Part shown: positions 1 to 9,127 of the stretch, piece after piece
Layout: every line of letters begins with the position of its first letter
Position numbering within the stretch: the first letter of the stretch is position 1
From: Rhodoluna lacicola
GTDB taxonomy: Bacteria; Actinomycetota; Actinomycetes; Actinomycetales; Microbacteriaceae
DNA length: 64,000 bases
NCBI RefSeq assembly: GCF_000699505.1
Contig: NZ_CP007490.1
Span: 682,001 to 746,000 of the forward strand
Direction: 5' to 3'
Program-made: the position numbers and the translations under genes
Notes under the pieces: model-generated
What the model was told of the DNA's origin: nothing
The model's input: only the letters and a program-made list of their open reading frames with translations
Database searches by the model: none

Positions 1-289
1 TGTCTATTTGGCAGAAGTCACAACGTCTTGTGCACTGTGAGCCACCAATCAAGAATGTTGCTTCTCTGTCTTCCCAGCATTCAAAAATGTTCGGACAACC
101 AGCCTCTTGGCAAACAGTGTGTAAGTTCTCAGTCTTTACCAGAGATTGAAGAGCCTGATATTCCGGACCCATTTTCGCGGTGGTCTTGATCCAATCGGGC
201 TTTTTCTCAATAGGAACCGAGCTGTTTCTAGCCTCGATGCGAAGAAGCTTTCGCTCTGGCTTTTTTTCAGGAACTGAGCTTTCGGTCAT
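1..289 (-). CDS. lipA: Lipoyl synthase LipA, N-terminal part (runs off the left edge)
   Basis: Radical-SAM enzyme that inserts two sulfurs into octanoyl groups on lipoyl domains. Only the first ~96 codons are in the window. The translated part shows the LipA-specific auxiliary-cluster cysteines ([13 protein letters not shown]) and then the radical-SAM cysteines (CTRRCDFC) at the truncated end. The ATG at 289-287 overlaps the lipB stop by one base (TAATG), so the two are translationally coupled. Its product would modify the lipoyl domain of the E2 encoded at 1650-3008. Confidence 0.95.
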   Translation of the reverse strand, partial: MTESSVPEKKPERKLLRIEARNSSVPIEKKPDWIKTTAKMGPEYQALQSLVKTENLHTVCQEAGCPNIFECWEDREATFLIGGSQCTRRCDFCQID

Positions 290-948
290 TACAGAGAAAC
301 CTTGCCTATCTTTTTTAGGTGCTTCTTAACGACTTCTGCCGCCATCGAAGGCGTGACATCTCTACCTAGAAGTTCGCTAATGGTACTGGTCTTAGCATCG
401 CGAATACCGCACGCAACAATCGTGTCATACGGATCCAGCGAATTGTTGCAGTTCAGGGCAAATCCGTGCATTGTCGTGTGCTCGGCAACTCGAATTCCAA
501 TGGCGGCTAGCTTAACGTGGGTGTCACCAACTGGAGCCCAAACCCCACTTCTACCCTCAACCCGCTCGGTTTTTAGACCAATCTCAGCGATGGAGTCAAT
601 CAGTACCTGCTCAAGCCATCTCACATAACCAACGACGTCGATTGGCATCGGCAGTTTCATGATGGGATAACCAACCAATTGGCCGGGGCCATGCCAGGTA
701 ATCTTGCCTCCGCGATCAACATCAATCACGGGAGTCCCATCGGTGGGTCGCTCAGAATCCTCAGTGCGCTTGCCAGCGGTAAAAACGCTCGAGTGCTCAA
801 GCAGAATTACGGTATCGGGTGTTTTGCCGGCCGCCACCTCAGCATGAATTTGACGTTGAAATTCCCAGGCATCTTCGTACCCAATGAAGTCTGGGTCCAA
901 TCCAAGGGTGAGGAATTCAGGACCCTCAGGGGTTTCGGCTGAGGTCAT
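289..948 (-). CDS. lipB: Octanoyltransferase LipB
   Basis: Transfers octanoate from acyl carrier protein to lipoyl domains, the step before LipA. The 219-residue protein carries the family motif [17 protein letters not shown] (about residues 79-95), the catalytic lysine in [10 protein letters not shown] (K146) and the catalytic cysteine in IVACGIRD (C180). Length is normal. The start is supported by a TAGAAT hexamer six bases upstream and no Shine-Dalgarno sequence, so the transcript is probably leaderless. First gene of a lipB-lipA operon. Confidence 0.96.
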   Translation of the reverse strand: MTSAETPEGPEFLTLGLDPDFIGYEDAWEFQRQIHAEVAAGKTPDTVILLEHSSVFTAGKRTEDSERPTDGTPVIDVDRGGKITWHGPGQLVGYPIMKLPMPIDVVGYVRWLEQVLIDSIAEIGLKTERVEGRSGVWAPVGDTHVKLAAIGIRVAEHTTMHGFALNCNNSLDPYDTIVACGIRDAKTSTISELLGRDVTPSMAAEVVKKHLKKIGKVSL

Positions 949-954
949 AGTTCA

Positions 955-960
955 ATTCTA
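955..960 (-). promoter_or_regulatory. -10 element of lipB (leaderless type)
   Basis: TAGAAT on the minus strand, followed by six bases and the ATG of lipB. No clear -35. The spacing puts the transcription start at or next to the start codon. Confidence 0.65.
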
Positions 961-1037
961 GTTTTTGCGATGTCGCTCTTATAAACATTCTCCAGACACA
1001 ACAAAATTCCCGGAACTTAGTCGTAGATGATTTAGGG

Positions 1038-1628
1038 ATGCGAAAACCTAACATTCGTGGAGTACCCAAAAACACCCTTCGATTTCGTCTAGGCGGGTGG
1101 CTTGATTTATCTGGAGCGCGAATTTTTGAACACCGATGGTTGCTCAGGAGTTCTTGGATTCACCGCATAGCGAAAGATATTTCGATTCAGCCAATAATCA
1201 CTCGTTCGGGAATCGTATTAGTGTCTCGATTACATGTGGCAAGGCAATCTAAAACCCGTTTTGTGAAGCCCAAGATTCTGATCTATGCCGTGACGATTTC
1301 TGGATTGTTTTTAGGAATTGGACTTTTTGACAATCATGCTCCCTTGACTCAGAGCACGGTTCAGGACATTGCCAAGGGGGAGCGAGAGACTCAAGGTATT
1401 ACTTGCGCTAATTTGCTGCAAAATCCTAGGCCTGAACTAGATCTTTGGATATCAAAAGGCGCTAGCACTCGCGTGAAGATCCAGGAGGTCGCTGAAACGG
1501 TGATCGGTGGGGTCAAATCAAAATCAATCAAGTTTTCGTGCGGCCAGCAAAGTAGCTCGTTTAGATTGTCCCTGGTTAAGAGAGACGAGAAATGGCTTTT
1601 AAACAATTTTGCCCGACTAGAAAACTAG
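1038..1628 (+). CDS. Hypothetical single-pass membrane protein
   Basis: I do not recognise this 196-residue protein. The first ~75 residues are basic and Arg/Trp-rich, then comes one hydrophobic segment (about residues 77-97, ILIYAVTISGLFLGIGLF) and a C-terminal domain of about 95 residues with two cysteines (TCANLL and FSCGQQ) that could form a disulfide. The end (LVKRDEKWLLNNF) resembles the last strand of NTF2-like or lumazine-binding-type extracytoplasmic domains; this is only an impression. Start uncertain: no Shine-Dalgarno sequence, and a weak GATGAT six bases before the ATG. Its stop codon lies inside the terminator shared with sucB. Confidence 0.6.
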   Translation: MRKPNIRGVPKNTLRFRLGGWLDLSGARIFEHRWLLRSSWIHRIAKDISIQPIITRSGIVLVSRLHVARQSKTRFVKPKILIYAVTISGLFLGIGLFDNHAPLTQSTVQDIAKGERETQGITCANLLQNPRPELDLWISKGASTRVKIQEVAETVIGGVKSKSIKFSCGQQSSSFRLSLVKRDEKWLLNNFARLEN

Positions 1629-1640
1629 CCGGGCAAAATT
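1605..1640. terminator. Bidirectional terminator between the hypothetical gene and sucB
   Basis: Inverted repeat with 16-base arms (1605-1620 and 1625-1640), one mismatch and an AAAA loop. Each arm carries a run of A or T at its outer end, so the hairpin reads as a Rho-independent terminator on both strands. It contains the stop codon of the plus-strand gene. Confidence 0.85.
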
Positions 1641-1649
1641 ATGAAGAAA

Positions 1650-3008
1650 TTAGATGCCTAGAACACCGTCAAAATTCGCTTCTTCAAGTCGTGACTTAAC
1701 ATCAACTAGGAAGCGGCTGGCATCCGCACCATCAACCAAGCGGTGATCGTATGACAGAGCCAAGTAGACCATGCTGCGGATAGAGATGGAATCTTGGCCA
1801 TTCGCGTCAGTGACAACCACCGGGCGCTTGGTGACAACTCCAGTGCCAAGAATCGCTACCTGTGGCAGGAACACTACCGGAGTGTCGAACAAAGCTCCTC
1901 GAGAACCAGTGTTGGTGAGCGTGAATGTTCCTCCGCCGAGCTCATCTGGTTTCAGTTGACTTGCACGAGTGCGTGCCGCTAGGTCTGCAATCTGTTTTGC
2001 AATCTGGGCGATGTTGAGTGTTGAAGCGTCACGAATTACCGGAGTCAACAAACCCTTCTCGGTGTCAACCGCAAATGAAATGTTTTCAGTGCCGTGGTAA
2101 ACGATGTTTTCGCCGTCGATTGTTGCATTGAGTTTTGGGTGAACTCGCAGCGCCTCTGCTGCGGCAAGCGCGAAAAACGGCATGAAATTTAATTTTCCAC
2201 CGGTAGCGGCCACGAACTGTGCCTGAATTCGCGAGCGCAATGCTGCGATTTTTGTGACATCAACTTCCACCACGGTGGTTAATTGAGCCGTTGAAACCAT
2301 AGACGCTACGGCACGCTCGGCAAGCACTTTGCGAAGGCGGCTCATCGGTTCAGTGGTACCGCGAAGTGGTGATGCTGCCCCTGGAACGAACGTTGCTGCG
2401 GGCGCAGAGGCTGCAACTGGTGCGGCAAACGCAATCGGAGCTGCGGCTGGAGCTGATGACGCTGCCAGCACATCATCCTTGCGAATTCTGCCGCCAACTC
2501 CGGTACCGGCAATCTTTGAAAGATCAATACCGATTTCTGATGCCAGTTTTCTGACCAGTGGTGTCACATATCCCGCATCAACATTGGTTGGGGTGGGGGA
2601 GGTAGTTGGAGTGGAGGGAGCGGCGACCGGGGCTACCGGGGCTACCGGGGCAGCAACTGGTGGAGCCACAGGTGCTGCAGGTGCTGCCACAGGTGCAGGA
2701 GTTTCGGCAATCGGTGCCGGAGCTACAGGCGCCTCAGCAACTGGAGCTGCAGCCGGAGCTGCGGCCCCTGAACCACTGCCGATTACTACAAGCACTGCGC
2801 CAACCTGAACAGTCTCGTCCTCCTGCACAAGAATCTGTTCGATTACACCGGCTACCGGTGAAGGAATCTCAGTGTCAACTTTGTCGGTTGAAACTTCAAC
2901 AAGTGGCTCGTCCACAGCAACTGTGTCGCCCACTTTCTTTAGCCAACGTGTGACGGTGCCTTCTGTTACGCTCTCGCCCAGTGCTGGAAGAACTATTTGT
3001 TCGCTCAT
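1650..3008 (-). CDS. sucB: Dihydrolipoamide acyltransferase (E2 of a 2-oxoacid dehydrogenase complex)
   Basis: Core E2 of a 2-oxoglutarate- or pyruvate-type dehydrogenase. Order of parts: one lipoyl domain (residues ~1-77, lipoylated lysine in STDKVDTEI), a long Ala/Pro/Val linker (~80-145), a peripheral-subunit-binding domain ([19 protein letters not shown]), a second Ala/Pro linker, and the catalytic acyltransferase domain ending with [11 protein letters not shown]. Only one lipoyl domain is present. Shine-Dalgarno AAGGAG precedes the ATG. Lies 39 bases downstream of lpdA. E2o (SucB) is the usual actinobacterial assignment for this position, but the substrate cannot be settled from sequence. 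Confidence 0.9.
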   Translation of the reverse strand: MSEQIVLPALGESVTEGTVTRWLKKVGDTVAVDEPLVEVSTDKVDTEIPSPVAGVIEQILVQEDETVQVGAVLVVIGSGSGAAAPAAAPVAEAPVAPAPIAETPAPVAAPAAPVAPPVAAPVAPVAPVAAPSTPTTSPTPTNVDAGYVTPLVRKLASEIGIDLSKIAGTGVGGRIRKDDVLAASSAPAAAPIAFAAPVAASAPAATFVPGAASPLRGTTEPMSRLRKVLAERAVASMVSTAQLTTVVEVDVTKIAALRSRIQAQFVAATGGKLNFMPFFALAAAEALRVHPKLNATIDGENIVYHGTENISFAVDTEKGLLTPVIRDASTLNIAQIAKQIADLAARTRASQLKPDELGGGTFTLTNTGSRGALFDTPVVFLPQVAILGTGVVTKRPVVVTDANGQDSISIRSMVYLALSYDHRLVDGADASRFLVDVKSRLEEANFDGVLGI

Positions 3009-3047
3009 TTACTAATTGCTCCTTGTGGGATTTTTCTGTTTAATTTT

Positions 3048-4424
3048 TTAGGCGTGTGCGTGCAGAGGCTTGCCAGCGAGGGCCAAGTGCGCCTCGCCAA
3101 TTGCTTCATTCATTGTTGGGTGCGCGTGAACCAGCGTTGCAACATCTTCTGGGTATGCCTCCCAGTTCACAATCAACTGTCCTTCTCCAATTTGTTCGCC
3201 CACTCTTGAGCCGATCATGTGTACACCGATTACTGGGCCGTTGTTGCGACGAATAAGTTTGATGAACCCAGCAGTGCCAAGAATCTGGCTCTTTCCGTTG
3301 CCACCCAAGTTGTACTCGTAGGTCGAAATGTTCTCTGCGCCAAATTTCTCTGCGGCCTTTGCCTCACTGAGACCCACGGAGGCAACCTCTGGCTCGCAGT
3401 AGGTGACCTTTGGAATTCCGGTCTCGTCAATTGCAGTCGGCTTTAGTCCGGCAATCTCCTCGGCGATGAAAATTCCTTGCTGGAATCCTCGATGAGCAAG
3501 CTGTAGGCCAGGAACAATGTCGCCAGCAGCGTAAACGTTTGGCAAATTTGTCTGTAGGCGATCATTAGTCAAAACGTAGCCACGATCCATAGCCACACCT
3601 TGTTCCTCGTAACCCAAACCGGCAGTATTCGGACCACGGCCAACGGCAACGAGAAGAAGATCGGCCTCTAGCTGCTCTCCACTCTCGAGTGAAACAACAA
3701 CGCCAGTCTCGCTCTGAGTCACACCGGCAAATCGGACTCCAAGTTTAAAGTCGATTCCACGCTTGCGGAAGGCACGCTCAAGGCCCTTGCTTAGCGCCTC
3801 ATCCTCGTTTGGTACCAGGTGAGGTAGGCCTTCAACGATGGTGACATCGGTTCCGAAAGATTTCCAGATTGAAGCAAATTCAACACCGATAACGCCGCCG
3901 CCGAGGACGATTGCTTTCTTTGGAACAAAGTTAAGTTGCAAGGCATGTTCAGATGTAATTACTCGGCCACCAATGTCCAAACCCGGAAGGGTTCGGCTGT
4001 AGGAGCCTGAGGCAAGAACTACGTTTTCGCCCGTGTAATAGTCTTGGCCGACCTGAATCGTGCGCGGTCCCGCCATGCGACCTTCACCAGCTACAACGGT
4101 GATGTTCTTCGAAGAGACTAGGCCGGTTAGACCCTTAAATAGCCGGTCGACGATTTGGTCACGGTAGTTGTTCACCGCAGGCATGTCGATTGATCCGAAG
4201 CTTGCTTGCACACCGTAGTGAGCGGCGTCTTTGACGTTGTCGGCTATTTCTGCCGAGTGCAGCAGCGCTTTGGTGGGAATGCAGCCACGGTGAAGGCAAG
4301 TGCCGCCGAGTTTGTCTTTCTCGATGAGTGCAACACTTTTTCCAAGTTGTGCCGATCGAAGAGCAGCAGCGTAGCCACCGCTTCCGCCACCAAGGATTAC
4401 AACGTCAAAGTTGTGGTCAGCCAA
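3048..4424 (-). CDS. lpdA: Dihydrolipoyl dehydrogenase (E3)
   Basis: FAD flavoenzyme that reoxidises dihydrolipoamide with NAD+. Residues 8-17 form the FAD-binding GxGxxG (LGGGSGG), the redox disulfide is C43/C48 in GGTCLHRGCIPTK, the NAD-binding motif is VLGGGVIGVEFA, and the catalytic His-Glu pair sits in HAHPTMNEA near the C-terminus. The start codon is TTG at 4424-4422, supported by GAGGAG six bases upstream. Second gene of a pepA-lpdA-sucB row, 54 bases after pepA. Confidence 0.96.
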   Translation of the reverse strand: MADHNFDVVILGGGSGGYAAALRSAQLGKSVALIEKDKLGGTCLHRGCIPTKALLHSAEIADNVKDAAHYGVQASFGSIDMPAVNNYRDQIVDRLFKGLTGLVSSKNITVVAGEGRMAGPRTIQVGQDYYTGENVVLASGSYSRTLPGLDIGGRVITSEHALQLNFVPKKAIVLGGGVIGVEFASIWKSFGTDVTIVEGLPHLVPNEDEALSKGLERAFRKRGIDFKLGVRFAGVTQSETGVVVSLESGEQLEADLLLVAVGRGPNTAGLGYEEQGVAMDRGYVLTNDRLQTNLPNVYAAGDIVPGLQLAHRGFQQGIFIAEEIAGLKPTAIDETGIPKVTYCEPEVASVGLSEAKAAEKFGAENISTYEYNLGGNGKSQILGTAGFIKLIRRNNGPVIGVHMIGSRVGEQIGEGQLIVNWEAYPEDVATLVHAHPTMNEAIGEAHLALAGKPLHAHA

Positions 4425-4478
4425 TTATTTCTCCTCAAAACTTCGTCAATACCTTCAAACTTTACTACTGAAAAACTG

Positions 4479-5957
4479 CTATTTGGCCTTTGCGAGACCC
4501 GATGCAACTTCAACCATGGTGCGCAAAATGGCTCCGGTGCCGCCCTTTGGCGTGTATCCGTAAGCGGCCCCGCCATTGTCAGCCGGCCCTGCGACATCCA
4601 AGTGAGCCCAAGCAATTGTTGAGGGCACGAATTCTCGAAGAAAATGACCGCCGATCAGCATGCCGCCGGCTCGGTTTCCGATCTTAACGTTTGCTATGTC
4701 AGCCACGTCGGAGTTCAGTAATTGTCTCAGTTCGATTGGCAATGGCATGTGCCAAACCAATTCGCCAGTATTCTTGGCGGCCTGCTGAACCACGCTAACA
4801 GCCTTCTCATCTCCCATTAGTCCGGCGTACCTATTACCTAGGGCAATTGTGGCGGCACCGGTTAGCGTTGCAATGTCCAAAATGAGATCGGGCTTGGCCT
4901 CAGCAGCCACCGATAGGCCGTCGGCTAAGACGAGGCGCCCTTCGGCATCGGTGTTTAGCACTTCAACGGTCTTGCCATTGCGTATTTTGATCACGTCGTC
5001 AGGGCGCTGTGCGGTACCAGAGGGCATGTTCTCGGCGAGGCAGAGCCAAGCTGTGACCCGGACCGGCAGTCCCAGTTTGGCAATTGCGACCACCGACTGA
5101 AAAGCCGTTGCAGCCCCGGTCATGTCGTATTTCATTCCAACCATTGACTCGGCTGGCTTCAGGCTCAGGCCGCCTGTATCGAAAGTTATGCCCTTACCCA
5201 CCAAAGCCAGGTGATTCTTGGCGCCCTTGGGTCGATATTCGATTTTTACCAGGCGAGGAGGCCGGCTTGACCCCATACCAACCGCAAGTATTCCTCCGAA
5301 TCCATCCTTGGCAAGTGCTTTTTCATCCCATACCGTGATTGAAAGCCCAAGCCCCTTGCTCGCTGATTGAACTTCTTTGACCATCGCTGCCGGGTACATC
5401 AAATTAGGGGGAGTATTTACTAGATCTCTAGTTGACTGAACGGCACCGGCGATGATTTGAATTCTAGATAGGTTCGCTGCTGTGACTTTTAGGTCAGTTA
5501 TGACTGTGACTTTTGAAAATGCTATTGGTTTTACATTCGCCTTGCTCTTGAGGCCGTTGTACTCGTAGTTTCCAAGTTGAATTCCTTCAATCAGTGCCAG
5601 TAGGTCATCCTGTTTAGTGATTCCCAGATCAACAACTACTTGAGCGATGCCCTTGAGGTTTCGAGCAATCGCCCCACCCAGAGCGCGATATGCATCCGGA
5701 TTCAGTTTCTCCACAGCTGAATCACCAAGACCAAGAAGCGCAAAAATGGCTCCATTGGGTGCAGCAACTCGCGACATGCTTTCAAGGTTGAAGTTTGCGC
5801 CAAGGTGCTCAAGGTCATGTTTCGAAAGTACGGACACATCTGTCTTGGAGGTTGTCAGACCCATACCTTTAGATGAATTTCTAACACCGATAACGAATGC
5901 GGTTCCTTTTTTGAAAGCTGGGACTTTGTTGCTCACATTTATCGCTAGTTTGCTCAT
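4479..5957 (-). CDS. pepA: Leucyl aminopeptidase (M17 family)
   Basis: Cytosolic two-metal exopeptidase releasing N-terminal residues. The C-terminal catalytic domain has the M17 signature NTDAEGRLVLAD, the catalytic lysine and metal ligands in GKGITFDTGG, and downstream MKYDMTGAA. The N-terminal ~170 residues form the less conserved hexamer domain. Length (492 residues) is typical. Start set by TAACAT six bases upstream of the ATG. Divergent from the PAC2 gene with only 36 bases between the start codons. Confidence 0.95.
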   Translation of the reverse strand: MSKLAINVSNKVPAFKKGTAFVIGVRNSSKGMGLTTSKTDVSVLSKHDLEHLGANFNLESMSRVAAPNGAIFALLGLGDSAVEKLNPDAYRALGGAIARNLKGIAQVVVDLGITKQDDLLALIEGIQLGNYEYNGLKSKANVKPIAFSKVTVITDLKVTAANLSRIQIIAGAVQSTRDLVNTPPNLMYPAAMVKEVQSASKGLGLSITVWDEKALAKDGFGGILAVGMGSSRPPRLVKIEYRPKGAKNHLALVGKGITFDTGGLSLKPAESMVGMKYDMTGAATAFQSVVAIAKLGLPVRVTAWLCLAENMPSGTAQRPDDVIKIRNGKTVEVLNTDAEGRLVLADGLSVAAEAKPDLILDIATLTGAATIALGNRYAGLMGDEKAVSVVQQAAKNTGELVWHMPLPIELRQLLNSDVADIANVKIGNRAGGMLIGGHFLREFVPSTIAWAHLDVAGPADNGGAAYGYTPKGGTGAILRTMVEVASGLAKAK

Positions 5958-5963
5958 GATTCA

Positions 5964-5969
5964 ATGTTA
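5964..5969 (-). promoter_or_regulatory. -10 element of pepA (leaderless type)
   Basis: TAACAT on the minus strand, six bases before the pepA ATG. It lies 12 bases from the opposing -10 of the PAC2 gene, so the two promoters overlap. Confidence 0.6.
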
Positions 5970-5981
5970 AACGCGTCAAGT

Positions 5982-5987
5982 TAGGAT
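5982..5987 (+). promoter_or_regulatory. -10 element of the PAC2 gene (leaderless type)
   Basis: TAGGAT followed by six bases and the ATG at 5994; no Shine-Dalgarno sequence. Confidence 0.65.
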
Positions 5988-5993
5988 GGTCAC

Positions 5994-6908
5994 ATGAACC
6001 ACTCAAGAAGACTGTTCGAATTTTTGGACGGGTTTGAAGAAGTGCCAACTGGCTTGCATTTAATCGCGGGTCTAACTGGTTTCACCGATGCGGGCTCGAC
6101 GCTAAGTCAGGTAGCCGATCAGATCTTTGCAAACCTTGAAACTAAATTGGTCGTCAAGTTCAAAAATGATGAGTTGCTTGACTACCGCTCAAGAAGGCCC
6201 GTCATGTTTTTTGAGCGGGATCACATTGAGCACTACGAGCCTCCAGTTTTAGGTCTATATCTCGTCCACGACGAGGTCAATCAGCCATTCCTCTATCTTC
6301 ACGGCTACGAGCCAGATTTCCGGTGGGAAGAATTTGCCGAGGCGGTGCTTGATCTGGCCGAGGGTCTAGAAGTTTCTGACTTCACCTGGGTACATTCGAT
6401 TCCATTTCCAATTCCTCATACCAGAGCTGTCGGCGTCACGGTCTCAGGAAATCGAACAGAAATAATCGACGCAGTCTCCGAATGGAAACCTCAAACTCAA
6501 GTCCCAGGAAATGTTCTTCACCTTTTGGAGTACACGTTTAGCCAGGTAGATCTGCCTACGGTTGGCTACGTCATGTTGGTGCCGCACTACTTGAGTGAAA
6601 GTGAATTTCCGCAGGCTGCCGTTAAGGCCTTCGAACAAATCGCTTCAACTACAGGGCTAATTTTTCCAACCGACGCACTTCGTGATGAGGGAGCGGAATT
6701 TGTTTCCAAGCTGCAAGAGCAGATTGAGAAGAATGAAGAACTTGCCAAGATGGTTGCCACTCTTGAGCAGGGTTACGCAAACGAAAAAACCGGCCCTAAC
6801 CGTGCCCCAATTGCTAAGCCTGAGACAAAAATGCCAACTGCCGAGGAAATTGCAGCTGAACTTGAGGGATACTTAGCAACCCGTCGCAAAAACTCCCTGG
6901 ATGACTAG
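5994..6908 (+). CDS. PAC2-family protein
   Basis: Actinobacterial member of the PAC2 (proteasome assembly chaperone 2-like) family. The 304-residue protein opens with the family's GLxGFTDAGSTLSQ-like stretch (about residues 26-40), followed by VMFFERDHIEHYEPP and WVHSIPFPIPHTR. The last ~80 residues are charged and helical, probably a short coiled coil. The molecular role of bacterial PAC2 proteins is unsettled and I infer none here. The stop overlaps the convergent SDR stop by four bases. Confidence 0.85.
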   Translation: MNHSRRLFEFLDGFEEVPTGLHLIAGLTGFTDAGSTLSQVADQIFANLETKLVVKFKNDELLDYRSRRPVMFFERDHIEHYEPPVLGLYLVHDEVNQPFLYLHGYEPDFRWEEFAEAVLDLAEGLEVSDFTWVHSIPFPIPHTRAVGVTVSGNRTEIIDAVSEWKPQTQVPGNVLHLLEYTFSQVDLPTVGYVMLVPHYLSESEFPQAAVKAFEQIASTTGLIFPTDALRDEGAEFVSKLQEQIEKNEELAKMVATLEQGYANEKTGPNRAPIAKPETKMPTAEEIAAELEGYLATRRKNSLDD

Positions 6909-7714
6909 ATCGCAAAGCTAACTCCGGTTAATCTTTCGCTTTCATTCCAAAAATCCAGAACAGCAGCTGAATCCGTTCTAACTGAGCGTGCCTCGCTCGG
7001 GGATCCCCAAAGTTCAAGGAACCTTGGTGCCAAGTATTTTCCGTTTGATGTGTTCGCTGCTTGCCAAATAGACTCCGATCCAGTTACAGCCGAGTGCGCA
7101 AAACAGTACTCTGCCGCGCGAATCATCCGGTTTCCGTAATAACTTGCCCTGGCAAATCCAGGATGTGCCGCCACTGATTTATGTCCGGTCCCGCTTAGTC
7201 GGCGGGCAAGCTCTTGACTGAATACAAGGTTCATAAGCTTGGAATTTGCATAGGCTTTGCGTTCATCAAAAACTTCTAACTCAAACTCCAAAGTTCCTCG
7301 TCGGGCGACTATCGAACTCACGGTCACAATCGTTGCGTTTTCGTTGGCTTTAGACAGCAGGCTTCCGGTTAGTGCAAAGTGACCTAGGTGGTTTACCCCT
7401 ATGTGCCATTCGTGGCCCTGGCTGGTTTGCTTGAAAGGTTTTTCGATTTTTGCGCCCGCGTTATTTATTAGCAAGTCCCAGTTACCTTCAAATCGTCCGA
7501 CGAAACTTCTTGCGGATTCCAAATCAGACAAATCCAAAAGTACGACGCTCACTCTTGATTTGGGAAACCTGTCTAACAATCTTGACTTAGCCGCTTCCGC
7601 TTTATCGATGTTTCTGCAGGCAAGTGTCACGTCAAACCCGTTGACAATTGCTCGTTCGGCGCAGTGAAAGCCAAGTCCGGCATTCCCGCCGGTAATTATT
7701 GCTGCCTTTCGCAT
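6905..7714 (-). CDS. Short-chain dehydrogenase/reductase
   Basis: NAD(P)-dependent oxidoreductase of unknown substrate. Classical SDR layout: TGGNAGLG cofactor motif near residue 8, NNAG at ~88, the catalytic Ser in VTVSSIVA and the YANSK (Tyr-x-x-x-Lys) active site. The C-terminal half resembles retinol-dehydrogenase/WW-oxidoreductase-like SDRs. Length 269. Start supported by TAGTCT six bases upstream of the ATG. Divergent from the MFS gene, 32 bases between starts. Confidence 0.88.
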   Translation of the reverse strand: MRKAAIITGGNAGLGFHCAERAIVNGFDVTLACRNIDKAEAAKSRLLDRFPKSRVSVVLLDLSDLESARSFVGRFEGNWDLLINNAGAKIEKPFKQTSQGHEWHIGVNHLGHFALTGSLLSKANENATIVTVSSIVARRGTLEFELEVFDERKAYANSKLMNLVFSQELARRLSGTGHKSVAAHPGFARASYYGNRMIRAAEYCFAHSAVTGSESIWQAANTSNGKYLAPRFLELWGSPSEARSVRTDSAAVLDFWNESERLTGVSFAI

Positions 7715-7720
7715 AAGAGC

Positions 7721-7726
7721 AGACTA
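7721..7726 (-). promoter_or_regulatory. -10 element of the SDR gene (leaderless type)
   Basis: TAGTCT on the minus strand, six bases before the ATG at 7714. Confidence 0.6.
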
Positions 7727-7734
7727 ATCCTTGA

Positions 7735-7740
7735 CAGAAT
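7735..7740 (+). promoter_or_regulatory. -10 element of the MFS gene (leaderless type)
   Basis: CAGAAT, six bases before the GTG at 7747. Only eight bases separate it from the opposing SDR -10. Confidence 0.55.
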
Positions 7741-7746
7741 GTATCG

Positions 7747-9075
7747 GTGAAGAGGTCAAGCGCGTCGTTGGTAATGATTGCCGGTGCAATTGCTTATTTG
7801 ATGACCGTGACAAATCGAAGCAGCATGGGTGTTGCCTCCCTGCTAGCCGCCGAAAAATTTGAAGCTGCCGCCACATCACTTTCAACTCTTGCAGTCGCCC
7901 AACTTGTTGTTTACGCAGCCATGCAAATTCCGGTCGGAATTTTGCTTGATCGTTTCGGCTCAAGAGTGATGCTTGTTTTCGGCACAGCAGTTATGACTGC
8001 GGGGCAGTTATTGGTGTCACTTGCGGAAACCCTTGGGCTTGCTGTTGCTGGGCGAATGCTGGTTGGGCTTGGCGATGCCTTTGTATTCATTTCAGTAATT
8101 CGATTGGTAAATGGTTGGTACGTCGGCGCTCGCGCAACGAGAGTTCAACAACTCATCACCAACACCGGTCAACTTGGGCAAGCTGTTTCTGCAATCCCGT
8201 TCGCGTTTTTTCTAGCGGAATATGGTTGGAACACCTCGTTCATGGCTCTCACCGGATTAAGTTTTGCCGTGATTTTTATTTCGGCATTTTTTATCATTAA
8301 TGACCGTGATCCGGCTCCGTCAAATCAGCCAACAAATTCAATCAGGTTAGTGACGAGGCAACTCTTCGAAAATATTCGCCATCCTGGAGTTCGAATGGCT
8401 TTTTGGACACACTTTGTTCTACAGTCGGCTCCGTCGGTGTTTTCACTTTTGTGGGGTTACCCATTTTTGGTAGGCGGTCAGGGAATTCCACCAGCCATAG
8501 CGTCGCTGTTGCTGAGTAGTTTTGTGATCATCGGCTTCGTCGTCGGACCACTAATTAGTGCATTTTGTACCAAATTCCCTAGGCGCCGCTCCTTTCTTGT
8601 GCTCAGCACAGTCGCGGCGTTGGCTATGGTTTGGTTGCTGGTGATTCTGGTGCCAGGCAAGGCTCCTACTTGGCTTCTTCTTTTACTTTGTTTGGTGCTG
8701 GCAGTTAGCGGTCCAATGTCAATGATTGCCATGGACTACACAAGAAGCTTTATCGACAAGTCACGTTTGGGAACTGCTACCGGCTTTGTAAACATAGGTG
8801 GATTTGTTGCAACTTTCAGCATGATGTTTCTGGCTGGAATAATTCTGGATTTGGTGAAGGCGGCTTCGGACGCAGAGGGAACGAACGCAGCGTTGTACAG
8901 CATGGATGGATTCAGGGCGGCCATGAGTGTCCAATTCCTGGTGCTTGGCTTAGGTGGTTTGATGTTTTTGCTTGAGCGTCGAAAGGCACGCGCAAAGTTG
9001 TTCCTTGATGAAGGAATACTTCTGCGGCCCCTAAGGGTTGCTCTTATTGATCGATTAAGAGACAAAACTCGCTAA
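7747..9075 (+). CDS. Major facilitator superfamily transporter
   Basis: 442-residue membrane protein with about twelve hydrophobic segments. The MFS motif between TM2 and TM3 is visible as GILLDRFGSRVMLV. The shape resembles the nitrate/hexuronate-like branch of MFS, but I cannot name a substrate. The start is GTG, chosen because of the CAGAAT hexamer six bases upstream and the lack of an alternative. A Lys/Arg-rich cytoplasmic tail follows the last segment. Confidence 0.85.
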   Translation: MKRSSASLVMIAGAIAYLMTVTNRSSMGVASLLAAEKFEAAATSLSTLAVAQLVVYAAMQIPVGILLDRFGSRVMLVFGTAVMTAGQLLVSLAETLGLAVAGRMLVGLGDAFVFISVIRLVNGWYVGARATRVQQLITNTGQLGQAVSAIPFAFFLAEYGWNTSFMALTGLSFAVIFISAFFIINDRDPAPSNQPTNSIRLVTRQLFENIRHPGVRMAFWTHFVLQSAPSVFSLLWGYPFLVGGQGIPPAIASLLLSSFVIIGFVVGPLISAFCTKFPRRRSFLVLSTVAALAMVWLLVILVPGKAPTWLLLLLCLVLAVSGPMSMIAMDYTRSFIDKSRLGTATGFVNIGGFVATFSMMFLAGIILDLVKAASDAEGTNAALYSMDGFRAAMSVQFLVLGLGGLMFLLERRKARAKLFLDEGILLRPLRVALIDRLRDKTR

Positions 9076-9102
9076 ATAAGCCCGCAGCCTTGATTTGAGG
9101 GC

Positions 9103-9108
9103 TATAAT
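9103..9108 (+). promoter_or_regulatory. -10 element of the sigA promoter
   Basis: Perfect TATAAT in the gap after the MFS gene; no convincing -35 at 16-18 bases. It predicts a start near 9115 and a leader of about 100 bases before the GTG at 9216. Confidence 0.6.
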
Positions 9109-9127
9109 CGTGATAAGACCCAGTCGG

